Source: Streptacidiphilus sp. 4-A2 (GTDB lineage Bacteria > Actinomycetota > Actinomycetes > Streptomycetales > Streptomycetaceae). From it: a stretch of 64,000 nt of DNA. Below are positions 28,284-37,746 of this stretch, in pieces. Made by a program: the position numbers and the translations under genes. The notes under the pieces were generated by a model that worked only from the letters and a program-made list of their open reading frames with translations, was not told the DNA's origin and did no database searches. Numbering within the stretch: position 1 is the first letter of the stretch; each line of letters opens with the position of its first letter. Location: assembly GCA_014284505.1 (NCBI GenBank), contig JAAFYY010000001.1, positions 1,798,001 to 1,862,000 of the forward strand, in the 5' to 3' direction.

Positions 28284-29294
28284 GCTGTCTCCAGTTCTCG
28301 GGCCAGGCGGGTTTCGATGTCTTCGGCGGAGAGCACGACTCTGCTCTCCAGTTCCTTCGCGGCGGGGATGACCGAGGCCGCGGAGGTGAGGAGCACGGGA
28401 GCCTTGCGGATGACCCCCCACAGATGCGTGGCCAGCCCGGCCCCGACGGCGCTGGCCCAGCCGGCCGGGCCGGGTCCGTCGTCGACCACGGCCACCAGGC
28501 TGCCTGCTTCGACATAGCCCACGACCGGTTCCAGGTCGAACGGAAACAGACGCGAGGGCACGAATATCTGCACCGCCACACCCGTCGCAGCCAGGGCCCG
28601 GGCGGCCTCGACGGTCCGGGTGAGCGTCCCGCCGGCGCAGAAGACGGTCAGGGCACCGGCCCGCCCGCGGTACCGACCACGAGCCGCATCCACTGGGACT
28701 CGCCGAACGGCCCGGTCACCTCGATGCCCGAGTCCGCTCCGGAGACCAGCGGGTACTGGCCGTAGAGCGCCTTGGGCTCGAAGAGCACGCTGGGCCGGCC
28801 GAGCCCGATCGCCGCGGCGAGCTGTTCGGCGGGGTCGTGCACCGGGCTCAGCTCGAACAGGTGGAGATCGGGAATGCCGAGGAAGTGCCGCTGCAACGAC
28901 TGGCTGTGCGTCGCGCCGTAGCCGCGCCCGGCTCCCACCGGGCAACGCACGACCAGGTGGATCGGCAGGGTCCGGCCGTACATCGACACGAGCTTGCTCG
29001 ACATATTGACGATCTGGTCGAAGGCGAGGGTCATGAAGTCGCCGAACATGATCTCGACGACTGCCTTCTCGCCGGTCAGCGCCAGCCCGTTGGCGATGCC
29101 GACGATCGCCGCCTCGCTGATCGGCGTGCTGAACACCCGGGACGGGAAGGCGGTCGACAGACCGGCTGTGATCTTGAAGGCGCCCCGTAGGGGTCGACCA
29201 CGTCCTCACCGAGCGCGAAGACCGAATCGTCCTCGGCCATTGCCTTGTGCAGGCCGCTGTTCAGCATCCGGCCCAACCGCATACGACGCGTCAT
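28280..29294 (-). CDS. 2-oxoacid dehydrogenase/transketolase-like E1 beta subunit
   Basis: ATG 29294 overlaps the E1-alpha stop. Signatures: GRMLNSGLHKAMAEDDSVFALGEDVVDPYG, FSTPISEAAIVGIANGLALTG (the PI.E..IvG.a.GlA motif), FGDFMTLAFDQIVN, VRCPVGAGRGYGATHSQSLQ and the C-terminal TPP-enzyme domain LTVFCAGGTLTRTVEAARAL, LVAVVDDGPGPAGWASAVGAGLA. About 338 residues, normal for E1-beta. With the alpha subunit it should decarboxylate a 2-oxoacid, or cleave a ketose, on thiamine diphosphate. Breaks near 29185 and 28660 are bridged. Confidence 0.88.
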
Positions 29295-30181
29295 GCGCTG
29301 TGCTCCCAACGTGACTGCTCCATCGCGAGCACCTCGGCCACGACCCGGTCGATCCGTTCGCGCTGGCGACGCTCCGCTGCCGTGAAGGACTCGTTGCCCT
29401 GCACGTCGTACACCGCGTACCAGTCGGCCGCCGCGGCCCGCGCACGCCACTGGGCATCGCGGGTGTCGTCACCCTTGCTGTGCGGGCCGAGCCGCTCCGT
29501 GCGGAACTCCACCACCAGGGGTTCACCGGATCGCACCCGGGCCACCGGACCGGCGAGCGCCGAGCGGATCGCGTCGACATCGCAGCCGTCGATCAGGATG
29601 TGCTCGATGCCGAAGGCCGCGGCACGTCCGCCGATGGTCCCGGCCAACGCGTCGGCGGAAGGGGTGGTCTGGGCGATGCCGTTGTTCTCGACGACCATCA
29701 GCAACGGCAGGTTCCACAGCGCGGCGATGTTGAGCGTCTCGTACAGCACCCCCTCGCCCCAGGTGCCGTCCCCCACGAAGCACAGGCTCAGCCCGCCGGT
29801 GCCGCGCTGCTTGCGGCTGAGCGCGACCCCGGCGGCGACCGGAACACCGGAGCCCTGCACGCCGGTCGACATGAAACCCGGCCGGTAGACATGCTGTGAT
29901 CCGCCGACCCCGCGGCAGATCCCTTCGTCCTTGCCCAGGATCTCGGCCAGCAGGCCGCGCGGATCGTCGTAGCGGGCCAGATAGTGCCCGTGCCCGCGGT
30001 GGTTGCTGAACACGTCGGCGTCGGGGACGAGATCGAGCACGGCCACGGGGATGTACTCCTGGCCCAGACAGGTGTGCGTCGTCCCCGGCACCTTGCCGGC
30101 GGCGAACAGCTCCAGCAGCTTCTCCTCGAAGACCCGGATGGCCAGCATCCGCTCCACGTCGCGAAGGTCCGGCGCCGTCAT
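29291..30181 (-). CDS. 2-oxoacid dehydrogenase-like E1 alpha subunit
   Basis: ATG 30181 (MTAPDLRDVERMLAIRVFEEKLLELFAAGKVPGTTHTCLGQE) and the ~296-residue frame are intact. The TPP-binding motif is CFVGDGTWGEGVLYETLNIAALWNLPLLMVVENNG; GGSQHVYRPGFMSTGVQGSGVPVAAGVA precedes it. It is shorter than housekeeping PDH E1-alpha but complete in motifs, like acetoin-dehydrogenase and secondary-metabolism versions. It overlaps the SGNH hydrolase gene upstream and the beta gene downstream, so all four genes form one operon starting at 31256. Confidence 0.9.
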   Translation of the reverse strand: MTAPDLRDVERMLAIRVFEEKLLELFAAGKVPGTTHTCLGQEYIPVAVLDLVPDADVFSNHRGHGHYLARYDDPRGLLAEILGKDEGICRGVGGSQHVYRPGFMSTGVQGSGVPVAAGVALSRKQRGTGGLSLCFVGDGTWGEGVLYETLNIAALWNLPLLMVVENNGIAQTTPSADALAGTIGGRAAAFGIEHILIDGCDVDAIRSALAGPVARVRSGEPLVVEFRTERLGPHSKGDDTRDAQWRARAAAADWYAVYDVQGNESFTAAERRQRERIDRVVAEVLAMEQSRWEHSA

Positions 30182-31256
30182 GCGGTCAACTCCGCGGCCT
30201 GCGAACGGCCGGAGGGCAGCACACCGAGACTGGCGAAACGGGCGCCGAGCCGGCGCGCCACAAGCTCGTGGCCCTCGGGCCGAAGTGGATCTGCTCCCGG
30301 TCCGGCGGTTCGAGGAAGTACTCCGCGTCCGCCTCGCCGAACAGTTCCGTTCCGTCGATGTAGTGGAGCCGCTGGTCCCCGCGGTCGAGAAGCCAGTCCA
30401 GCGCGTTGCGTATCTCGGTGCGCACCCGCTTGTGCGTGAGTTTGGACGGGCCCGGCTTGCCCTCCCAGCCCGGCGCGAAGGTCGGCGAGATGACAACTAT
30501 CGGGACGTCCGGCTGTTCGTCCCGGATCCGCGACACAAAACCGACCACCGCGCCGTGCAGCGTTTCCCGGTTGAGCGAGCCGTAGTAGTAGATGTTGGAA
30601 CCGACGTGCATCGAGATCAGTTCGCTCGGCAGGCCCGAGACCAGACGGGCGAACATCGGCTGGAGGTGGCAGGTGCCGCCCATGCTCACCGAGGTCAGGT
30701 CCAGGCCCTCGGCACGTGCCAGCCGGCCCAGGAAGGTCCGGCTGGGCGACAGGGAGCCCCGGCCCTGCGAGATCGAACATCCGTAGTGCGTCCAGGCCGG
30801 AGCCTGCGATTCGTCCGCCTGCAGACTGCTGCCCGCGGCGAGCCGGATCCGGCCGATCCGCACCTGCGAGTACACCGGCAGCCAGAACTCCAGCCGCTTG
30901 GTGCCGTGGGGCAGCCCGGAGACGGTGAACCACGCCGCCTCGGTCTCCCGTTCCAGGAGCACGGTTTCCAGGCGCACGCCGTCGCAGAGCACGTCCAGCC
31001 AGGGCAGTTCGGGCGGGTCGGGATCGTAGGTCGGAGGGGTCAGCCCGTATTCGACCTGTACGACGTCGCTGTCCGTCAGAAAGCTGAACCGCACGCCCGA
31101 CGTCATCGCCGCGCGTCCGATGCCGCCCAGCGGAAAGTAGAGGTCGGTGTCCTGGTACGGAACCCGCCACGGCGCGACAAAGCCGTTGGCGTTCTCTTCG
31201 AGCGAGACCACCCCGCTCCACCGGATTTCCGGATCGTTCCCAGAAGCTTCCCGCAC
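30178..31256 (-). CDS. Two-domain SGNH/GDSL hydrolase (esterase)
   Basis: GTG 31256 follows AAGGAGATGTT. The N-terminal ~150 residues form a beta-sandwich-like domain (VPYQDTDLYFPLGGIGRAAMTSGVRFSFLTDSDVVQVEY, WFTVSGLPHGTKRLEFWLPVYSQV). The SGNH domain follows: block I THYGCSISQGRG (Ser nucleophile), GGTCHLQPMFARLV (Gly block), MHVGSNIYYYG (Asn block) and, after a break near 30268, DREQIHFGPEGHELVARRLG (Asp and His block). Such two-domain enzymes are esterases or lipases. Here it may hydrolyse or transfer an acyl group of the pathway. It is the first gene of the E1/lipoyl operon. Confidence 0.88.
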
Positions 31257-31415
31257 AACATCTCCTTAGCCAAACAAGAAGCAACCGATGCGCGCCGGTG
31301 GGTGGTCCGGCCCGGATGTGAGCCGCATCCGGGCGGCACAGATCATCGCCTGCGTGTGGTCCTGCGCCGGTACCCGGTCCAACGGTCGGCCACGGACAGC
31401 CTGTGCCACCCGGCA

Positions 31416-31457
31416 CGGGCAATCAAGGTGTTGCCCGTTGACCGGAATCCAGGCAAC
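31416..31457 (-). promoter_or_regulatory. Shared 42-bp regulatory element, copy 1
   Basis: 36 of 42 bases match the element at 43062-43103, including 20 identical bases beginning CGGGCAATCAAGG. It contains two inverted repeats, GGCAA-N8-TTGCC and GTTG-N13-CAAC. It lies about 160 bp upstream of the SGNH-E1-lipoyl operon start, the same distance as copy 2 from its operon. Confidence 0.75.
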
Positions 31458-31517
31458 AGCGGACAACACCGGCCGTGAATGCGCGGGGCCGTATCCGGCG
31501 AGTTCGCCGCGGTGATT

Positions 31518-33139
31518 TCACGGCACGGCCGGAACCCGTATCCCGCTTCCCCCGCAGCCCAACTGCTCGTAGTGGTGGGGCGCGGCAGCAGGAAACCCCA
31601 GAGCGTGCGCGGCAGTTGCCAGGCCACCGGGCTGTCCGCGGCCTGCGCGGCCCGTACGCAGGCCAGCAGGTTCTCCCGCTCGCTCTCGCACCACTCCAGT
31701 GCCTCGGCGGCGGAGGTGAAGTGCAGGGGCCGGCATCCGTCGGGCGAGGGACCGAGCGGTGCCCGCCGGCGTCCGTCCCCCAGCAGTTGATCGGCCACGG
31801 CCTCGGCCGTGTGCAGATACCAGGCGAACACCCGCTCGGTGCAATCCGTCCGCTCCGCGCCCGCTTCGGCCTTGACCAGTTCCATCGCGTAGTCCCGCAG
31901 CAGGTCGTGCATGCGGTACCGGCCGGGGGCGACCTTCGCCACCAGATGCGCCGCGTGCAACTCGCCGATCAGCCGCGCGGCGACCGCGGGCGACTCGCCC
32001 CAGAGCGCGGCCACCGCGCCCATCCCCGCCACATCGCCCGGATGGAGCGCCAGCAGTCGGAACGCCCGGGCCAAATCACTGGTGAGCGCCCGGTACGACC
32101 AGGCGAACACCGAACGCACCGCGGTCTCGGCCTCTCCCGGCATGGCCAGCAGGTCCAGCCGGGAAGCCCCGCGGCGCAGCTCCTCGGTCAGCGACACAGC
32201 GAAGACCGGGCCTCGCTCGGCCATGTGCTCGGCCGCGATCTGCAGCGCCAGCGGAAGGTAGGCGCAGCGCCGGGCGACCGCCGCCAGCACCGCGTCGGAC
32301 ACCCGCTGCGAGGCCGGTGCGGCGCGCCGGTCGAGGACCCGTCGCAGCAGCAGCACCGCCTCGTCGGCGGTGAGCGCCTCCAGGGTCAGCCGCAGCGCGC
32401 CGTACTGGACGCTCAGGCCCGTCAGCCGCCGTCTGCTGGTGACCAGGACCAGGCTGCCGCCCGTCCCCGGCAGCAGCGGCGCGACCTGGGCGGCCGAGTT
32501 CACGTCGTCCAGGAGCACGATCACCCGGCGCTCCGCCAGGAGGCTGCGCAGCAGTGCCGTCCGGTCGGCCGGTTCGACGGCGATGTCCTCCGGGGGTGTC
32601 CGAGCGCACGCAGCAGCCGCACCGCCACATCACCGGGCGTCGCCGGGCTGTCCGCCGGGCTGTGGGTGTGCAGGTCGGCGAAGAGCACCCCCCTAGGACG
32701 GTCAGGCGCCGGGCCAGGGAGACCGCGAAGGTGGTCACTCCGCCCTCCCGTCCACCGCCACCACGGCCGGACCAGGGTGCCGCGTGATCAGAGCCTCGAC
32801 CCGGGCGAGCTCCGAGTCCCGGCCCCACATCTCACCGATGGCAGGCAACTCCGCCGGAACCGGGCGGGTCCGCGCCGACGGGGTCTGCGCCTGCGGCTCC
32901 TTGCGGCCCTGCGGCTGCGGTTCGGCCGCGACCAGCTCCGCCAACTCCCCCTGCGTGCCCATGATCTGGTCGAACAGTTCGGCGAGCTCAAGGGAGACGA
33001 ACCGGGTGCCGTTCTCGATTCGGCTCAGGTAGCTTCTGCTGTAGTGGATCTGCTCTGACATCTGCGACAGCGACCAGCACCGCTCCAGTCGCAGCGTACG
33101 AATTCTCTCGCCGATCAGCACCCGAGCCCTCATCCTCAT
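31518..33139 (-). CDS. XRE/NB-ARC transcriptional regulator
   Basis: MRMRARVLIGERIRTLRLERCWSLSQMSEQIHYSRSYLSRIENGTRFVSLELAELFDQIMG is an XRE helix-turn-helix. After a break near 32760 an STAND ATPase follows: the P-loop region is degraded (VVAVDGREGGVTTFAVSLARRL), then RRVIVLLDDVNSAAQVAPLLPG, LVLVTSRRRLTGL, CAYLPLALQIAAEHM, and YRMHDLLRDYAMELVKAEAG. C-terminal sensor repeats are nearly missing: the protein dissolves into frame breaks after LPRTLWGF near 31600, so the tail is truncated or corrupted and the stated end is one option (another frame runs to 31343). It is a likely pathway-specific regulator of the NRPS/PKS region. Confidence 0.75.
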
Positions 33140-34024
33140 TGCGGGCGGCCCGCCGTGCGCGCCGCCCTGTAAAGCCTGTACCAACCCAATTGCCCCGGTC
33201 CGGCGGCAACGGCCGTCCAGGCGCGGCCCGCTGCCCTGGCAGGCCGTCGGGCGCGGGGCCGACCGGCAGGCCGGGGACGTCTGCGACGTCGCCGCGCGCC
33301 GGGCTCTGCCCGCTCGACCCGGCAGGAAGGCCTGCCGTCCGCCGGCAGGTCAGCCGGCACCGTGGGGTGGGGATTTCAACGAGCCTCAGACGCAGCCATC
33401 GGCTGCCGGCCCGGAGCGCGGCCGCGACGCGGTCCGCAACGCTCTGCCGCTACGGCTGTGCCGCTACGGGCAGGACGGACCCGTGTCCGTCGCTGTCGGG
33501 GCGGTCCCCGCTCGGCGCCGCGGCGCCACTCGTTCCCGCGACGGCGGCGGCGCCGATGGCGGCCTCGGTCCTGCGCATGTGCTTGCTCCCTTGCTGTGCA
33601 TGGTGCTCCGCCGACCAGCAGACGTCGGTGGCCGGGGAGATCCGTGACCACCGCTCGCGCTCGGCGCGGGGCCGGTTGCGGCCTGCGCGCCGTTGCTCTC
33701 CGGCTCCGGTGAGTCGATCACGGGCACATGCGGGCAGACCAGGCAGAACCACCGGCAGAAGTAGGCCTGCGGGGCAGTTCTTCCCAGCAGGGAGCGGAGG
33801 CCCGGGTGGTCTCCGCGCGGATACGAGGGATCCGGGACGGCCCGGGGGCAGGGGCGGCGGATCAGGCGTCGCCCTGATCACGGGCGCTGCGCCGGGCGGG
33901 GCTCGGTGGGGGTGCTGTTCCACCGGGCCCTTCCTTCGGGCGGGGCAGCCCCCGGGCACGGCCGCCGCCGCACGGCCTGGCCCCTGACGGGCCCGTCCGC
34001 GACCGGCTCCGTCAACCCCCGGGG
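33140..34024. other. Long intergenic stretch with at most a tiny gene
   Basis: About 880 bp between the regulator and the cupin gene, very GC-rich. The only candidate with good GC3 bias and a ribosome site is the small minus-strand frame at 33450-33578. A second minus-strand frame beginning near 33727 (MPVIDSPEPESNGAQAATGP) has coding-like codons for about 25 residues but no ribosome site. Nothing else is supported. Confidence 0.4.
33450..33578 (-). CDS. Putative 42-residue small peptide
   Basis: ATG 33578 has AAGGGAG seven bases upstream and 42 codons with strong GC3 bias. It starts MRRTEAAIGAAAVAGTSGAA, with a basic N-terminus and an Ala-rich but weakly hydrophobic core, and ends VLPVAAQP. 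It is not a convincing signal peptide. It could be a small regulatory or precursor peptide, or a chance frame in GC-rich spacer. Confidence 0.3.
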   Translation of the reverse strand: MRRTEAAIGAAAVAGTSGAAAPSGDRPDSDGHGSVLPVAAQP

Positions 34025-34375
34025 CTACTCCGCGGGCACCGCGGAGGGGATCTGCCGCGCCCGGTGGCGGTCCGACTCCTGGAAGATCTCGATCACGAAC
34101 GTCCCGGGATCGATCACCGCCGAGTGGACCTGCGCGTCCGCGAGCTCGAACATCTGACCGGATGTCCAGTCGCGCTCGACACCGTCGACAGTCAGTCGCA
34201 CCCGGCCCGCGAGCACGATGCCGAGCTGGGGTCCGTGCTGGTGGGGCGGTACCGAGCCGCCCTCGGCGAAGGTCCACAGGACAACCTGCCCGTGCGGTCC
34301 CTCGATCAGTCGGCCGGAGGCGCCGGGAAACGAGATGTCGACATCAGGCAGTTCCTCGACCCAGTGGGGGAACAT
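34025..34375 (-). CDS. Single-domain cupin protein
   Basis: Intact 116-residue cupin: PPHQHGPQLGIVLAGRVRLTV carries the first cupin motif (HxH) and QMFELADAQVHSAVIDPG the second with its His. The N-terminus is MFPHWVEELPDVDISFPGAS. A metal-binding beta-barrel used as isomerase, oxygenase or sensor. It is the last gene of the minus-strand run that includes the BacA-like enzyme. In bacilysin synthesis the cupin BacB acts after BacA, so a comparable isomerase role is possible, but BacB is a two-domain cupin and this one is not. Confidence 0.85.
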   Translation of the reverse strand: MFPHWVEELPDVDISFPGASGRLIEGPHGQVVLWTFAEGGSVPPHQHGPQLGIVLAGRVRLTVDGVERDWTSGQMFELADAQVHSAVIDPGTFVIEIFQESDRHRARQIPSAVPAE

Positions 34376-34390
34376 CAGCGACGCCCTTCC

Positions 34391-35559
34391 TTAATTCGTG
34401 GCATAGCGGCCGTCGACTGCGCGGCCGAAGTTGTGATTTCCGAGGTGGTGGTAATAGTCACCGCGAACGGCCAGCAGATCGGAAACGACCTGCTCGTCCC
34501 GGGCCCGGAACCCGTTGCCGAGTTCCATCGGCGTCATGGCGGCGAGCCGGGCCGCGGAGGCCCCGGAGTCGACCAGGTCCGAGGGCTCTGCCGCGGAGAT
34601 CGCGGAGATTATCGCGGCGGGGACGGCGCTGTCGCCCTGGCATTCGGGAAGGGTCATCGCAAAGAGCAGCGGAACCGTGAGCTGAAAGAGAGTGAGAAGG
34701 TCTGAATGGGTTTCCGCCCGACTCGTCGCGGAGCGGGCCACGGCAGTCCCGAAATCCTCCTCGGGATCGAGTCCGAGGAATACCGTGAGGCCCTTCTTTA
34801 TTATCTCCCCGGCACGGTCGGACGCCACCGGCTCCTCGGCGTACAGCTCGCGCGCGCGAATGATCCGGGAAACCTCTGCCGCGTCGCCAGGGGGGCCAGG
34901 CCGGAGCGGAAAGGCTCGGTGCACAGGTCCCCGAAATTCTCCGCCCGAGCGCCCGGAAGTGAAATCCGCAGGGCCTCGATCAGCGTCTTGAGAAGATGGA
35001 CCCCGGCAAATTCCCGCTGATGCCTGGACCGCTGCCCGGGCACCCCGCCCTCGTCGTGCGGAAAGAGGACGAGGGAATTCAGTTGGTGCGTGAAGATCTC
35101 GAACTGCTCGACCCGCCCGATGCGCGCGCGCTCGGGCAGGTCGAGCTGGAGCGCCTCGACCACCGGATGTCCGAACATGGGCCACGCGTCGTGCCCGACG
35201 AGTGAGCGGAGCTTCCCGAAGTCCGCCGAGTCGACAACGAACAGCGTCGTCTCGAAGGAGGGATGGCGGGACCGCATCTCGGCGGCCAGGCCATGGATCG
35301 GATGGCCTGGCCGCACCGGCCCCCGCACGACCGCCAGCAGGTCGAGGTCGGAGAAGAGCCGCCATTCTCCGGACAGCTGCGTGACCGAAGGCTCCTGGCG
35401 GGCCAGGGAGCCGCCCACATATATATTGGCGTCCGTGATACCGAGGTCCTTGGCACAGGTTGCCAGGTTCTCGAAATACTGGTCGAGATCGCGGCTCACG
35501 GCCTCTTGGACGGCACTGGGTATGAATTTGCTGTTCGCAAACCAGTCGACTGTTGTCAT
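34391..35559 (-). CDS. Nucleotidyltransferase-fold protein, function unknown
   Basis: ATG 35559 follows GGAGGCGAG. The N-terminus (MTTVDWFANSKFIPSAVQEA) leads to NIYVGGSLARQEPSV and FSDLDLLAVV, a GGS...DxD pattern of the polymerase-beta nucleotidyltransferase fold. The ~390-residue protein continues with FETTLFVVDSADFGKLRSL, QFEIFTHQLNSLVLFP and a helical C-terminal half (LLTLFQLTVPLLFAMTLPE, VVSDLLAVRGDYYHHLGNHN). One break near 34880 is bridged. It could adenylylate or nucleotidylate a small molecule or protein. No close family is recognised. Confidence 0.6.
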
Positions 35560-35617
35560 CTCGCCTCCAGGCTCAGCGACAGGAAATATCAAGCAGTGGT
35601 CGGCCGGGGGCCGGCGG

Positions 35618-36614
35618 TCAGTCGGCGAGGATCCGGTCGCGGTGCTCGATCCATTCCAGCGAGTGCTGGATGCCCTCGGCCAGGGAGTAGGCCGGCTTCC
35701 AGTCGAGCAGCTCCTGGGCGAGGCTGCTCCGGGTGAAGGCGCCCACTACATCGCCGGGCCGACGCACGGTGTTCACCGAGGTCAGCGGGGTCTCGATGGA
35801 GGCGTTGAAGGCATGGAGCAGTTCGGTGACCGTGGTGCCCTCGCCGGTCCCGAGGTTGATCGCGGTGGAGCGCTTCCCGTCGGCGAGCACCGTGTCGAAC
35901 GCGCCGAGCGCGGCGAGGTGAGCGGTCGCGAGGTCCCAGACGTGGATGTAGTCACGGATTCCGGAACCGTCGCGCGTCGCGTAGTCCGTCCCGGTGACCG
36001 CGAAAGCGGTGTTCTCCTCGAGTGCCTCGATCATCTTTCCGAGGGCATGCGAGGGGCGGCGCAGCTGGAGGCCGGTGCGCATCTTCGGGTCCGCACCGAT
36101 CGGGTTGAAGTAGCGGAGCGAGAGGATGCGGATGTCCTGGGTGGCCGCGATGTCCGTGAACATCGCCTCGCAGATCGCCTTGGTGCGGGCGTACGGGCTC
36201 CCCGGGGCGATGCCCGAGTTCTCGTCCACGGCGAAGTCGGGGCCGGGCTCGTAGAACGAGGCCGAGGAGCTGAAGATGAGCTTTTCGCAGCCGTTGCGCA
36301 GCAGGTGCGAGACAAATGCGAGGGTCTTCGAGACATTCGCCTCGTAGTAGCCCACGGGGTTGCTCACCGAATCGGGGACAACAATCAGGGCGGCGCAGTG
36401 GACGACCGCCTCGATCTCCGGGTGCTCGGCGAAGATGGTGTCGACCAGGGCACCGTCCGCGATGTCGCCCTCGAAGAAGATCCGCCCCTCGGTGAATTCC
36501 CGCCGGCCGGTGACCAGGCTGTCCAGGACAACCGGCGTGATCCCCGAGTCGATTACAGGCGGAGGCGATCGTGCTGCCGATGAACCCGGCCCCGCCCGAA
36601 ATAAGAACCTTCAT
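35618..36614 (-). CDS. galE: UDP-glucose 4-epimerase
   Basis: MKVLISGGAGFIGSTIAS gives the NAD-binding GxxGxxG; IFSSSASFYEPG and SPYARTKAICEAMF hold the catalytic Ser/Tyr-x3-Lys; LRYFNPIGADP, RDGSGIRDYIHVWDLA and INLGTGEGTTVTELL are GalE hallmarks. About 332 residues. It interconverts UDP-glucose and UDP-galactose. No glycosyltransferase is visible in the window, so its role in this operon is unclear; it may have been recruited to modify another nucleotide sugar or polyol. The ATG overlaps the PatB-like gene stop, with AAGGAGG upstream. A break near 36555 is bridged. Confidence 0.9.
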
Positions 36615-37746
36615 AGCAGTTCCTCCTTGAGACCCAGGCCGAGGTGAAGTCGGCCGACAACGTCTTCAATGGTCGCCGCATCAGTGGCGAACGCCACTCG
36701 CGCGAACGACTTGTCCGCACCAAAATATGCGCCCGGCAGGCCTACTATACCGCATCTGCGGAAGAGCTCGTCACGGGCGTCGAAATTACTTCCGGAATCG
36801 CCCCAGCGCAACCACAGGAAATAGGTCGCCAGGGGTTGGTCGAATTTGATCCAGGGGGCTGCGGAGGACAGTGCCCGGCAGATCAGGTCGCGGGACTCAC
36901 GTATTGTCCGGCGTGTACGGAGCAGCCACGGACTGTCTTCCTGGTAAGCCGCGCGGAGTGCCGCCTGCTGAAGGGACCTGGCAGTCGGGACCCGTATGCT
37001 CAGGTCCTTTCTGGCCCGGTCCACGAGTTCCGCGTCGTGGGAGAAGAGAAAGCTTCCGCCGATTCCGGCGATGTTATGCGACTTGGTCGCGCCGGAGAAG
37101 GTCAGCGTCCGCCTGGCGGTCGATTCCGAGATGCCTGCCACCGGGATGTGGGGCCGGTCCAGCATGGTCCGGGAATGCAGTTCGTTGCTGAATATCCGGA
37201 GGTTGTCGCGCTCGGCGGCTTCGGCGATCCACTCCAGTTCCTGCCCGGTGAAGGCGTGTCCGGTCGGGTTGTGCGGGTTGCAGAGGTAGATCGCCCTGGT
37301 CCGCCGGGTCACGGCAGCGGCGAGCAACTCGGGTGTCCACCGGCGCTGGGCGGGGTCCTGGGGCACGCCGACGGGCACGCAGCCGGCGTCGGTGATCGCG
37401 AAGGGACGCCGTGGTAGGACGGTGCGAAGTAGAGGACCTCGTCCCCGGGCTCCAGCAGGTAGCCGAGCATCGCCGCGGAGTGCGAAACGACTCCGGTGGC
37501 CAGCCAGAAGGTCTCGACCGGCACCTCCAGACCGTGCGCGCGCCGGTAGTAGTCGGCGAGCGTCGCCGCCACACCGCTGGTGGTGTAGGGCGGCGGGTAC
37601 CCGACGGGCTCCGCCAGCCGCTCGGCGATCGCCTCGGCTATCAGCGGGTCGACGGGGAGGTCCATGTCGGCGTGCGACATGGCGATCAGCCCGGTGCCCA
37701 GACCGGCGGACTCGGTCCACCGCGCGGAGAAGGGCGCTGTTCTCAT
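36611..37746 (-). CDS. PatB/MalY-like PLP-dependent aminotransferase or C-S lyase
   Basis: ATG 37746 (MRTAPFSARWTESAGLGTGL) overlaps the preceding gene. Fold-type I motifs typical of the PatB/MalY subgroup: IAMSHADMDLPVDPLIAEAI, VGYPPPYTTSGVAATLADYY, YLCNPHNPTGHAFTGQEL (Asn and substrate loop), FSNELHSRTMLDRPHIPVAG, SGATKSHNIAGIGGSFLF with the PLP Lys, and a C-terminal RVAFATD. About 378 residues. Members are cystathionine-type C-S lyases or aminotransferases; in this context transamination of an unusual amino acid is plausible (inference). Breaks near 37420 are bridged. Confidence 0.85.
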
